Below, piece after piece: positions 7,627 through 15,266 of a DNA stretch of 64,000 nucleotides. The DNA comes from Micromonospora haikouensis (GTDB taxonomy: Bacteria; Actinomycetota; Actinomycetes; Mycobacteriales; Micromonosporaceae), in NCBI RefSeq assembly GCF_900091595.1, contig NZ_FMCW01000013.1, forward strand, positions 62,001 through 126,000, given 5' to 3'. The position numbers and the translations under genes were made by a program. The notes under the pieces were generated by a model. That model saw only the letters and a program-made list of their open reading frames with translations, did no database searches and was not told the origin of the DNA. The stretch's first letter is position 1. Each line of letters begins with the position of its first letter.

Positions 7627-9258
7627 ATGAAGCTGTCCACGCACTCCATGACGTTGCGCCGCGCGGCGCGGAGCCTCTTCGGCTGGAAAGCGCTGCGGCC
7701 CAACCAGCTCGCCGCCATGCGCGCGGTGATGAAGCGACGCGACGCCCTGGTGGTGCTGCCCACCGGTGCCGGCAAGTCGGCGATCTACCAGATCCCGGCC
7801 AGCCTGATCCCCGGCCCGACCGTGGTGATCTCCCCACTGCTCGCCCTCCAGCAGGACCAGATCGCGGCCCTCAACGAGCGCCGCCGCCCCGAGCTGCGGG
7901 CGGTGCGGATCAGCTCGGACGAGACGCCCGCCCAGCAGGCGGAGGCGATCGAGGAGGTCCGCGCGGGCCGGGCCGAGTTCCTGTTCATCACGCCGGAGCA
8001 GTTGGCCAACCCCGACCGGATGGCCGAGGTCAGGTCGCTCAAGCCGGCGCTCGTGGCGATCGACGAGGCGCACTGCATCTCGGCCTGGGGGCACGACTTC
8101 CGCCCCGACTACCTGGCGCTGGGGCACCTCATCGAGGGCATCGGCCGGCCCCCGGTGGTCGCCCTGACCGCCACGGCCTCCCCGCCGGTACGCGACGACA
8201 TCGTCGCCCGGCTGCGGCTACGCGACGCCGAGGTGGTGGTGTCCGGGCTGGACCGGCCGAACCTGTTCCTGGAGGTCGCGCACTGCCCCACCGAGGACTA
8301 CCGGTGGCGGCGGCTGCTCGCCCTGCTGCGCGAGGACAGGCGCCCCGGGATCATCTACGTGCCGACCCGGCGGGCGGCCGAGGAGCTGGCCGCCCGGCTC
8401 ACCGACGCCGACTTCCCGGCCGAGTTCTACCACGGCGGGATGCCCGCCGGGGCGCGCGGCGAGCTGCACGAGGCGTTCCTCGCCGACCGGGTGCCCATCA
8501 TGGTGGCCACCTCGGCGTTCGGCATGGGCATCGACAAGCCGAACATCGCCTGGGTGGTGCACATGGCGCTGCCGGACTCGCCGGACAGCTACTTCCAGGA
8601 GATCGGCCGGGCCGGGCGCGACGGGGAGCCGGCCCGGGTGCTGCTGCTGTGGCAGGCCGAGGACGTCGGCCTGCAACGCTTCTTCAGCGGCGGGCTGCCG
8701 GACGCCACCGAGCTGCGTGACCTGGCGGCCCTGCTGCGGCGCAAGCCGGCCACCAAGAAGGAGCTGCGGGAGGCGACGGGCCTGGGGCCGCGCAAGCTGG
8801 GCCAGTATCTCGCCCTGCTGGAGCAGGTCGGCGCCGCCGAGCCGCGGTCGCGGCAACGCATCGGCGCGCCCCGGTACTCGCCGACGCCGGTCGAGGCCGG
8901 CGACGCGGCGCGGGCCGAGGCGGAACGCCAGCAGACCGTCACCCGGTCGCGGACGGACATGATGCGCGCCTTCGCCGAGACGACCGGCTGCCGGGGGCAG
9001 GCGCTGCTGGCGTACTTCGGTGAGCAGATGACGCGGGTCTGCGGGCACTGCGACAACTGCCTCGCCGGCACCAGCGTCGCCGACGACGGCGCGAGCGGGC
9101 CGTTCCCGGTGCACAGCCAGGTGCGCCACCCCGAGTGGGGGCCCGGCATGGTGCTGAGCTACGAGGAGGACCGGATGACGGTGCTCTTCGAGGAGGTCGG
9201 GTACAAGACGCTGTCGGTGCGCGTGGTGTCCGAACAGGGCCTGTTGACCCTCGACTAG
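7627..9258 (+). CDS. RecQ family ATP-dependent DNA helicase
   Basis: A 543-residue superfamily 2 helicase. Motif I (LPTGAGKSAIYQIP, about residue 42), motif II (IDEAHCISAWGHDFRPDY, with the RecQ aromatic-rich loop), motif III (LTATASP) and motif VI (EIGRAGRDGEPARVLLL) are all visible. A zinc-binding region follows with RVCGHCDNC. The end (about 490-543) is a short RecQ-like winged helix or SH3-like domain (VRHPEWGPGMVLSYEEDRMTV), not an HRDC domain. It probably unwinds DNA in repair. The start at 7627 fits the stress-type promoter just upstream; ATG 7648 is a possible alternative. Confidence 0.9.
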   Translation: MKLSTHSMTLRRAARSLFGWKALRPNQLAAMRAVMKRRDALVVLPTGAGKSAIYQIPASLIPGPTVVISPLLALQQDQIAALNERRRPELRAVRISSDETPAQQAEAIEEVRAGRAEFLFITPEQLANPDRMAEVRSLKPALVAIDEAHCISAWGHDFRPDYLALGHLIEGIGRPPVVALTATASPPVRDDIVARLRLRDAEVVVSGLDRPNLFLEVAHCPTEDYRWRRLLALLREDRRPGIIYVPTRRAAEELAARLTDADFPAEFYHGGMPAGARGELHEAFLADRVPIMVATSAFGMGIDKPNIAWVVHMALPDSPDSYFQEIGRAGRDGEPARVLLLWQAEDVGLQRFFSGGLPDATELRDLAALLRRKPATKKELREATGLGPRKLGQYLALLEQVGAAEPRSRQRIGAPRYSPTPVEAGDAARAEAERQQTVTRSRTDMMRAFAETTGCRGQALLAYFGEQMTRVCGHCDNCLAGTSVADDGASGPFPVHSQVRHPEWGPGMVLSYEEDRMTVLFEEVGYKTLSVRVVSEQGLLTLD

Positions 9259-9342
9259 CCTGAGCCGGGCCGACAGGCCACGGCACCGGGACGGACCACC
9301 GTGCCCACGGCACAGAGATGCAACGACGAGAGGAGCGCGGTC

Positions 9343-9846
9343 GTGATCGAGCAGCCGGCGTACACCGGGTTCGGTTTCTCCGACGAGGAGTGGGGGCTGC
9401 TGGTCGGCCTGCCGCAGTCGGTGCTGACCGCGGCGAGCGCCGCCGAGCACGACAGCGCCCGCCGCACGATGGCCGAGAACGCGGCCGGGTTGGAGAGCAT
9501 CGCCACGGGCCGCGAGTCGGGCAGCCCGCTCGTGGCCGCCGTGGCGGGCGAGATCGTGTCCCGGGTGGGCGACCCGGAGGCCGGCGAGGAGCTGCCGGTG
9601 ATCGCGCCGGCCGACCCGCGTGCGGTGATCGAGGACGTGCTGAACCGGGCGGCCTCGGCGGCCCGGCTGCTGGCCGAGAAGGTCGACGAGGGCGAGGCCG
9701 GCGCCTACAAGCACTGGCTCGTGGAGATCGCCGAGCACGTGGTGAGCGCGGCGTCCAGCGGCGGGATCCTGGGCCTCGGCGGCGACGTGGTGAGCGACTC
9801 CGAGCGGCGCTTCCGCGACCGGCTCTCCCAGGTCCTCAACGACTGA
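9343..9846 (+). CDS. Conserved hypothetical protein
   Basis: A 167-residue soluble protein with no family I recognise. I chose GTG 9343 because GAGAGGAG lies 8-15 bp upstream; a frame from GTG 9301 is longer but has no ribosome site. The sequence is acidic and mostly helical, starts VIEQPAYTGFGFSDEEW, and has an Ala-rich core and a Gly-rich loop (SSGGILGLGGD) near the C-terminus. The last 40 residues (ERRFRDRLSQVL) resemble a helix-rich packing domain. The gene is convergent with the aldo-keto reductase gene, with 13 bp between stops. Confidence 0.7.
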   Translation: MIEQPAYTGFGFSDEEWGLLVGLPQSVLTAASAAEHDSARRTMAENAAGLESIATGRESGSPLVAAVAGEIVSRVGDPEAGEELPVIAPADPRAVIEDVLNRAASAARLLAEKVDEGEAGAYKHWLVEIAEHVVSAASSGGILGLGGDVVSDSERRFRDRLSQVLND

Positions 9847-9859
9847 ACTCCCACGGGTC

Positions 9860-10726
9860 CTAGCGGCCGACCTTGTCCAGCTCGGCCAGGTCGTCGGCGG
9901 AGAGGGCGAGGCCGGCGCCCGCGACGTTCTCCCGCAGGTGCGCCACGGACGAGGTGCCGGGGATCAGCAGGATGTTCGGTGACCGCCGCAGCAGCCAGGC
10001 CAGGGCCACCGACATGGGTGCCGCCTCCAGCCGGGCGGCCACGGCCGCGAGCGCCGAGGACTGCAGCGGGGTGAAGCCCCCGAGCGGGAAGAACGGCACG
10101 TAGGCGACGCCCTGCTCGGCGAGCGCGTCGATCAGGGCGTCGTCCTGGCGGTGCGCGAGGTTGTACAGGTTCTGCACGCACACGATCGGCGCGATCGCCT
10201 GCGCCTCGGCGACCTGCTCCGGCGTCGCGTTGCTCAGCCCGAGGTGCCGGATCAGGCCCTGCTGCCGGAGCGCGACGAGCGTCTCGAACGCCTCGGCGAC
10301 CGGGCCGGGCTGGGGGCCCTCGGCGTCGCCGAGCCGCAGGTTGACCAGGTCGAGCACGTCGAGCCCGAGGTTGTCGAGGTTCTCGTGCACGGACCGACGC
10401 AGGCTCTCCGGGTCCCGGGCCGGCGGCCAGCCGCCCCGCTGGTCGCGGTTCGCGCCGACCTTGGTCACGATGTGCAGCGAGTCGGAGTACGGGTGCAGCG
10501 CCTCGCGGATCAGCCGGTTGGTGACGTGCGGCCCGTACGCGTCGGAGGTGTCGATGTGGGTGATGCCGAGGGCGACGGCCTCCCGGAGGACGGCGAGCGC
10601 GCCGTGGTGGTCGGCCGGCGGACCCATGACCCAGGGCCCGGCGAGTTGCATGGCGCCGTAGCCGAACCGGGTGACGGTCAGGTCCCCCAGCGTCCAGGTG
10701 CCGCCGGGAAGGGAAGGGGAGGTCAC
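9860..10726 (-). CDS. Aldo/keto reductase
   Basis: A 288-residue NADPH-dependent oxidoreductase with the (beta/alpha)8 fold. The Asp and Tyr of the catalytic set are in DTSDAYGP (about residue 65) and the Lys in VTKVGAN. The usual catalytic His position reads DLVNLRLGD, so Asn or Arg replaces it, as in some AKR subgroups that may not be classic carbonyl reductases. The nucleotide motif LLIPGTSS is present near residue 250. The start is GTG 10726 with AGAGGTG upstream. It is divergent from an HxlR regulator gene, which probably controls it. Confidence 0.88.
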   Translation of the reverse strand: MTSPSLPGGTWTLGDLTVTRFGYGAMQLAGPWVMGPPADHHGALAVLREAVALGITHIDTSDAYGPHVTNRLIREALHPYSDSLHIVTKVGANRDQRGGWPPARDPESLRRSVHENLDNLGLDVLDLVNLRLGDAEGPQPGPVAEAFETLVALRQQGLIRHLGLSNATPEQVAEAQAIAPIVCVQNLYNLAHRQDDALIDALAEQGVAYVPFFPLGGFTPLQSSALAAVAARLEAAPMSVALAWLLRRSPNILLIPGTSSVAHLRENVAGAGLALSADDLAELDKVGR

Positions 10727-10800
10727 TGCTGCACCTCTGCTTTCGGGTTTCGGGTGTCGGTGCTGGGCACCGTGGATGCCGACTCCACTCTGATCGGGTA

Positions 10801-10831
10801 ACTTCCTGTCCGGAAGTAGGCACCTGGAAGT
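10801..10831. promoter_or_regulatory. Putative HxlR operator in a divergent promoter
   Basis: ACTTCC-TGTCC-GGAAGT (10801-10817) is a perfect inverted repeat, followed by a further GGAAGT half-site at 10826-10831. It lies between the divergent aldo-keto reductase and HxlR genes. HxlR proteins usually bind such dyads in their own divergent promoter; the pairing is inferred from position. Confidence 0.55.
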
Positions 10832-10864
10832 GTGTAACGCACCAGCGGTGGAAGGGGCGGCCCG

Positions 10865-11308
10865 ATGGCGACGACGAGGGCGGAGCAGAAGAGGGCGCGG
10901 GCGAAGGCCGAGTATGACGCGTTCGTGGCGCAGTGTCCGAGTCGCCAGCTGCTCGACCGCATCGCGGACAAGTGGGTCACTCTGGTGCTGGCCGCGCTGG
11001 GCAGCGACGGCTCGCACCGGTTCGGCGCCGACTGCGGCGGCGAACCCCGGCCGCTGCGCTATTCGGAGCTGTCGCGCCTGCTGGCCGGCGTCAGCCAGAA
11101 GATGCTGACCCAGACGCTGCGCTCCCTCGAACGCGACGGCCTGGTCACCCGGACCGTGACGCCGACCGTGCCCGTCACGGTCACCTACGAGCTGACCGCG
11201 CTCGGCCACTCCCTGCACCAGACGCTGCGCGGCGTGAAGGGGTGGGCCGAGGCCCACATGGACGACGTGCTGGCCAACCGCGCGACGTACGACACCCGTC
11301 CCGCCTGA
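10865..11308 (+). CDS. HxlR/MarR-like winged-helix transcriptional regulator
   Basis: A 147-residue DNA-binding protein of the HxlR family. The typical pattern CPSRQLLDRIADKWVTLVL starts at Cys24, and the recognition region LSRLLAGVSQKMLTQTLRSL spans about residues 70-90. It carries an insertion of roughly 10-15 residues between the first helices (GSDGSHRFGADCGGEPRP) that adds Cys57, so a redox switch using Cys24 and Cys57 is conceivable. The aldo-keto reductase gene is divergent, with a dyad between them that is the probable operator. Confidence 0.88.
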   Translation: MATTRAEQKRARAKAEYDAFVAQCPSRQLLDRIADKWVTLVLAALGSDGSHRFGADCGGEPRPLRYSELSRLLAGVSQKMLTQTLRSLERDGLVTRTVTPTVPVTVTYELTALGHSLHQTLRGVKGWAEAHMDDVLANRATYDTRPA

Positions 11309-11400
11309 GGCCGGTTCCCGGCGGCGCCGCGCCACCCGGCGGCACCCCTCACCGGCGCAAGCGTCGACAATGGAGGAAGGCGACGACGGGGAGGCCGGTG

Positions 11401-12396
11401 ATGGGTGGGCTGCGCACCGAGAGGCTGGACACGACCGTGCTGCCGGCGGCGGAGCGCTGGCCCTTCTTCACGGAGCTCGCCTCCCGCGCCTCGGCCCCGA
11501 TGGCCATGGACAGCGAGCACACGGCGGACTTCCGGGCCGACGTCGACATCCTGACGCTGGGCGAGGTCGAGCTGTGCCGGTTCCACTACCAGTCCCTGAT
11601 AGGCCTGCGCACCCCGCGCCTGATCCGGCAGGCCGACCCGGAGGTCTTCCAGATCGCCCTCACCCTCGCCGGCAACAGCGCCATCGACTCCGGCCGGGCC
11701 ACGAACGCGATCCCGATCGGCGACCTCACCCTGGTCGACTGGGCGCGCCCCCACCGGATCGTGCACTCCGGCCACGACGCCGAGCGGGCCCAGGCCAGCG
11801 CCGTCACCGCGCTGGTGCCCCGCGCCCGCCTGCCGCTGCACCCCGACAAGGTGGGTGGGCTGACCGCCGCGCGGATGTCGGGCACGGAGGGCCCCGGGGC
11901 GCTGCTGGCCCAGCACCTGCTCCAGATCACCCGGCACCCGGAGCAGTTCCGGGCCGCCGACGCGCCCCACCTCGCCGACGTCACCCTCACCCTGATCACC
12001 ATGCTGCTCGCCCGGCACCTCGACGCCGAGCCTCGGCTCCCGGCCGAGATGCGCCAGCAGGCGCTGCTCACCCAGGTCCACGACTTCATCGAGCGCCACC
12101 TCGGCGACCCCGACCTGTCGCCCCGGGCCGTCGCCGACGCCCATCACGTCGCCCTGCGCACCCTGCACCGCCTCTTCGCCGACGAGGAGGAGTCCGTCGG
12201 CGGGGCCATCCGCCGCCGGCGGCTGGAACGCTGCCGGCGGGACCTGGCCGACCCGCTGCTGCGCGACCGGCCCGTCCAGGCCATCGCCGCCCGCTGGGGC
12301 TTCCGCGACAAGGCGCACTTCAGCCGCGCCTTCCGCGCCGCGTACGGCCTCAGCCCCCGGGCCTGGCGGGAGAGCACCCGGCCGGGGCCCGGCTGA
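11401..12396 (+). CDS. AraC-family transcriptional regulator
   Basis: A 331-residue protein. The N-terminal 190 residues are an AraC_binding_2-like cupin sensor domain (PF14525; DADPEVFQIALTLAG region near 75 and LVDWARPHRI near 115). The C-terminal part (about 225-325) has two helix-turn-helix motifs and ends with the AraC signature IAARWGFRDKAHFSRAFRAA. GGGGAGG lies 6 bp before ATG 11401. No metabolic gene is directly attached, so the target is unknown; the HxlR gene upstream is 92 bp away on the same strand. A hairpin terminator lies past its 3' end. Confidence 0.88.
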   Translation: MGGLRTERLDTTVLPAAERWPFFTELASRASAPMAMDSEHTADFRADVDILTLGEVELCRFHYQSLIGLRTPRLIRQADPEVFQIALTLAGNSAIDSGRATNAIPIGDLTLVDWARPHRIVHSGHDAERAQASAVTALVPRARLPLHPDKVGGLTAARMSGTEGPGALLAQHLLQITRHPEQFRAADAPHLADVTLTLITMLLARHLDAEPRLPAEMRQQALLTQVHDFIERHLGDPDLSPRAVADAHHVALRTLHRLFADEEESVGGAIRRRRLERCRRDLADPLLRDRPVQAIAARWGFRDKAHFSRAFRAAYGLSPRAWRESTRPGPG

Positions 12397-12566
12397 CGCC
12401 GGGCGCGGCGATCGGGGGCCGCAGGGCCGGCCGTGCGACGGCACGGATCGTCAACCACCTGACACCCAAGGTCAACTCTCCGGCCGACCCCTCCCAGATA
12501 CTGGTTACGGGCCGGGCTCGGGGCAATCCCGTGGCGGCCCGCACGTAACGGGGGCCGTGGCGAGGC

Positions 12567-12590
12567 GCCCGCGACACGACGGTCGCGGGC
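12567..12590. terminator. Bidirectional hairpin terminator
   Basis: GCCCGCGAC (12567-12575) pairs with GTCGCGGGC (12582-12590) around a 6-nt loop. It lies between the convergent AraC and topoisomerase genes. No T-run is present, as is usual in high-GC actinobacteria. Confidence 0.65.
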
Positions 12591-12626
12591 GGCCGCCCGG
12601 TGCCGCCGGGACCGGCGGCGGGGCCC

Positions 12627-13610
12627 TCAGGCGTCCGCCAGCAGCTCCAGCACCCGCAGCTCCGCCTCCGCGCGGGGCGTCCCCGGCCCCACCGGGGCGA
12701 CCACGCCGTCGTGGAACAGGTCCACCACCCGGGGGTCCACGTACGAGGTGCGGGCGACGGTCGCCGTGTTGCCCAGCAGTTCCGCGACCTGCCGCATCAC
12801 CGCCGCCACCGCCCGGCGGCGGGCCGTCACGGAGCGGGCCGGCGCGTGGCCGGCCAGTTCGGTGGCCGCCAGGACGGTGGCGTGCCAGGTGCGGAAGTCC
12901 TTCGCGGTCATCTCGCCGCCGCTGGCGTCGCGCAGGTACTCGTTGACCTCGTCGCTGCGCACGTCCCGCCAGCCCCGGCCGTCCCAGTAGCCGAACAGCC
13001 GCTCGGCGGCGCGCCGCCGGCGACGCAGGTTGCTCAGCACCCGGCACAGCTGCGGGTCCTCGATGCGCCGCACCTGTTCGACGCCGCCCTTGGCGGGGAA
13101 CGCGAAGACCACGCAGCCGCCCCGGCTGCGCGCGTGCTCGGGGCGCAGCGTGGCCACGCCGAAGGTGGCGTCGTCGCCGACGGCGTACTGGTCGCTGCCG
13201 ACGCGGAACGTGCCCATGTCGAGCAGCCGGGCGACCGTGGCCAGCACCCGGTCCCGGTTCAGCCCCCGGCCGGACAGGTCGTGGCCCACCCGCTCGCGCA
13301 GCCCGGGGAGGCGCTGGGCGACCTCCAGCACGTGGTCGAACTTCGCCTCGTCGCGCTGCTGCCGCCAGTGGGGGTGGTAGAGGTACTGCCTGCGCCCGGC
13401 CGCGTCGACGCCGATGGCCTGGATGTGCCCGTTGGGGTACGGCGAGATCCACACGTCCCGCCAGGCGGGCGGGATCACCACGTCCCGCAGCCGGGCCAGC
13501 TCGCCGGGGTCGCGGACCGGGTCGCCGGCCGGGTCGAGGAAGAGCCAGCCCCGGCCGCGCCGCCGGCGACCGTAGCCGGGCCTGCCCGGGTCGCTACGCC
13601 GTAACCGCAC
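12627..13610 (-). CDS. DNA topoisomerase IB
   Basis: A eukaryotic-like type IB topoisomerase of about 327 residues, which relaxes supercoils by nicking one strand through a 3'-phosphotyrosine link. Visible are VIPPAWRDVWISPYPNGHIQA (about residue 46), the core KFDHVLEVAQRLPGLR, and the catalytic block GEMTAKDFRTWHATVLA (about residue 235), followed by ARTSYVDPRVV with the nucleophilic Tyr near 290. The GTG at 13610 and a TTG at 13616 are both possible starts. The 5' end overlaps the GT9 gene by about 17 bp, so it appears to be the last gene of the heptose operon, an unexpected position for this enzyme. Confidence 0.9.
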   Translation of the reverse strand: MRLRRSDPGRPGYGRRRRGRGWLFLDPAGDPVRDPGELARLRDVVIPPAWRDVWISPYPNGHIQAIGVDAAGRRQYLYHPHWRQQRDEAKFDHVLEVAQRLPGLRERVGHDLSGRGLNRDRVLATVARLLDMGTFRVGSDQYAVGDDATFGVATLRPEHARSRGGCVVFAFPAKGGVEQVRRIEDPQLCRVLSNLRRRRRAAERLFGYWDGRGWRDVRSDEVNEYLRDASGGEMTAKDFRTWHATVLAATELAGHAPARSVTARRRAVAAVMRQVAELLGNTATVARTSYVDPRVVDLFHDGVVAPVGPGTPRAEAELRVLELLADA

Positions 13611-14568
13611 CGGCAACTCGCACCGCCTGTTCCGCCTCCGCCACGGCGGCCAGCACCTCGCCGACGCCGATCGCCGCCAACACCGGATCGGTACCTACCC
13701 CGGCAGATGCGGACCAATCCCCCTCCGGCCCGCCGGACCCCTGCTCCCCCGCCCACAGCGCCCGGTGCCACGGCCGCTCCGGCGGCGGCCCCCACCCGGT
13801 CGGCGGGACCGGGCCGAAGAGGACCACCGACGGGGTGCCGTAGCCGGTGGCGAGGTGGGCGACGCCGGTGTCGCCGCTGACCACGAGGCGGGCGTGCGCC
13901 ACCAGGGCGGCCAGCCCGCCGAGGTCCGTGCGGCCGGCGAGCACCGCCTCCGGCGCGAGCCCCGCCCGACGGGCCACCCGCCCGGCCAGCGCCCGCTCGT
14001 CGGCCGACCCGGTGACCACGACCCGGTGGCCGCGCCCGGCCAACGCGCGGGCCACCGCCGCGAAGCGCCCGGCTGGCCAGCGCTTCGCCGGGATCTTGCT
14101 GCCCGGATGCACGACGCTCACCCCGGCCGGGGTCGGGCCGGCGGGCGGGCGGCGCAGGGCGAGGTCGGCGCGGTCGGCGGGGATGCCGTACCAGTGCAGC
14201 AGGCGGCACCAGCGGTCGACCTCGTGTTCGCCGGGTCGCCAGTCGGGGCCGTCGGCGTGCCCGGCGTCGGGGTTGGCGAAGGCGAGCAGCCGCCGCGGCC
14301 GGGTGGCGGCGAGCAGCCGGTGCGACTGCGGGCCGCGCCCGTGCAGGTTGACGGCCAGGTCCGGGGGCGGGTCGGGCCGGTCGAGGGGGGCCAGCCCGGT
14401 CGCCGGCACGAGCCGGTCGACGCCGCCGACGAGGTCGACCAGGGGGGCCAGCCAGGCCGGGGCGGCCAGGGCGAGTTCCCGGTCGGGGTGGGCGGCGCGC
14501 AGCGCGCGCAGCGCGGGCACGGCGGTGGCGAGGTCGCCGACGCCGAGGGCGCGCAGGGCGAGGATCAC
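13594..14568 (-). CDS. Glycosyltransferase family 9 (heptosyltransferase-like)
   Basis: A 324-residue GT9 protein of the ADP-heptose:LPS heptosyltransferase type. It has the N-terminal LRALGVGDLATAVPALRAL motif and the C-terminal donor site with HPGSKIPAKRWPAGRFAAVA (about residue 180) and VVSGDTGVAHLATGYGTPSV (about 255). Members transfer heptose from a nucleotide donor. The start is GTG 14568, sharing GTGA with the stop of the SDR gene. It is in the operon that makes nucleotide-heptose. In a Gram-positive lineage the acceptor cannot be LPS core, so it is probably a cell-wall or exported glycan (inference). Confidence 0.88.
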   Translation of the reverse strand: MILALRALGVGDLATAVPALRALRAAHPDRELALAAPAWLAPLVDLVGGVDRLVPATGLAPLDRPDPPPDLAVNLHGRGPQSHRLLAATRPRRLLAFANPDAGHADGPDWRPGEHEVDRWCRLLHWYGIPADRADLALRRPPAGPTPAGVSVVHPGSKIPAKRWPAGRFAAVARALAGRGHRVVVTGSADERALAGRVARRAGLAPEAVLAGRTDLGGLAALVAHARLVVSGDTGVAHLATGYGTPSVVLFGPVPPTGWGPPPERPWHRALWAGEQGSGGPEGDWSASAGVGTDPVLAAIGVGEVLAAVAEAEQAVRVAGAVTA

Positions 14569-15266
14569 GGGTACGACGATTCCCGCTCGGCACAGACGAC
14601 CAGTTCGCGCACGGCGCTGCCGGGCGGCTGGGAGAGGGCGAACATGACGGCGGCGGCCGTGTCGGCGGGGTCGTTGAGGCTGGCGTCGGGGCCGGGCCGG
14701 TACTGGGCGTCGCGTTCGTCGAAGAACGCGGTGCGCATGCCGCCGGGGACGAGCAGGGTGACGCCGACGGAGCCGGCGAGTTCGGCGGCGAGGGCGCGGG
14801 TGAAGCCGACGACGCCGAACTTCGCGGCGCAGTACGCGGTGGCGTCGCTGACGGCCTTGACGCCGAGGGTGGAGGCGACGGTGACCACGTTGCCCCGGGC
14901 CGCCTCCAGCCAGGGCAGGGCGGCCCGGATGACGGCGGCGGTGGCGAGCAGGTCGACGGTCACGATGCGCTCCCAGGTGTCGCCGGGAACGTCGGCGAGC
15001 CGGCCGGGCACGTCGATCCCCGCGGCGGTGACGACAGCGTCGAGGCCGCCGGAGCGTTCGGCGAGGTGCCGGGTGGCGGCCTCGGCGGCGCGGGTGTCGG
15101 CGAGGTCGCACTCGACCCAGGGCACCCCGTCGGCAGGTGCGTGCCGGTCCAGCACCACCGGCCGGCCGCCGGCCTTCGCCACGGCGGCCACCACGGCCGC
15201 CCCCAACCCGCTGGACCCGCCCGTGACCAGTACGGTCGGCCCGGCTCCCGGTGCGCTCGCGCTCAT
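14565..15266 (-). CDS. Short-chain dehydrogenase/reductase in the heptose operon
   Basis: A 233-residue classical SDR. The NAD(P)-binding glycine motif VLVTGGSSGLGAAVV starts near residue 11. The NNAG-like position reads VVTAAGID, the catalytic Ser is in VTVASTLG and the Tyr/Lys pair is in AYCAAK. It starts at ATG 15266 with ATGA overlap to HldE and ends in GTGA overlap with the GT9 gene. It is too short and lacks the pattern of the extended-SDR epimerase HldD, so it probably oxidises or reduces an intermediate or the sugar itself, but the substrate is unknown. Confidence 0.85.
   Translation of the reverse strand: MSASAPGAGPTVLVTGGSSGLGAAVVAAVAKAGGRPVVLDRHAPADGVPWVECDLADTRAAEAATRHLAERSGGLDAVVTAAGIDVPGRLADVPGDTWERIVTVDLLATAAVIRAALPWLEAARGNVVTVASTLGVKAVSDATAYCAAKFGVVGFTRALAAELAGSVGVTLLVPGGMRTAFFDERDAQYRPGPDASLNDPADTAAAVMFALSQPPGSAVRELVVCAERESSYP

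Noticed and set aside
10741..10800. A SigB-like promoter upstream of the HxlR gene
   Set aside because: GTTT and GGGCAC are only 14 bp apart and the fit is poor; the dyad at 10801 is the better-supported feature.
14565..15266. The operon SDR as the heptose epimerase HldD
   Set aside because: It is too short and is a classical, not extended, SDR; the HldD signature is absent.
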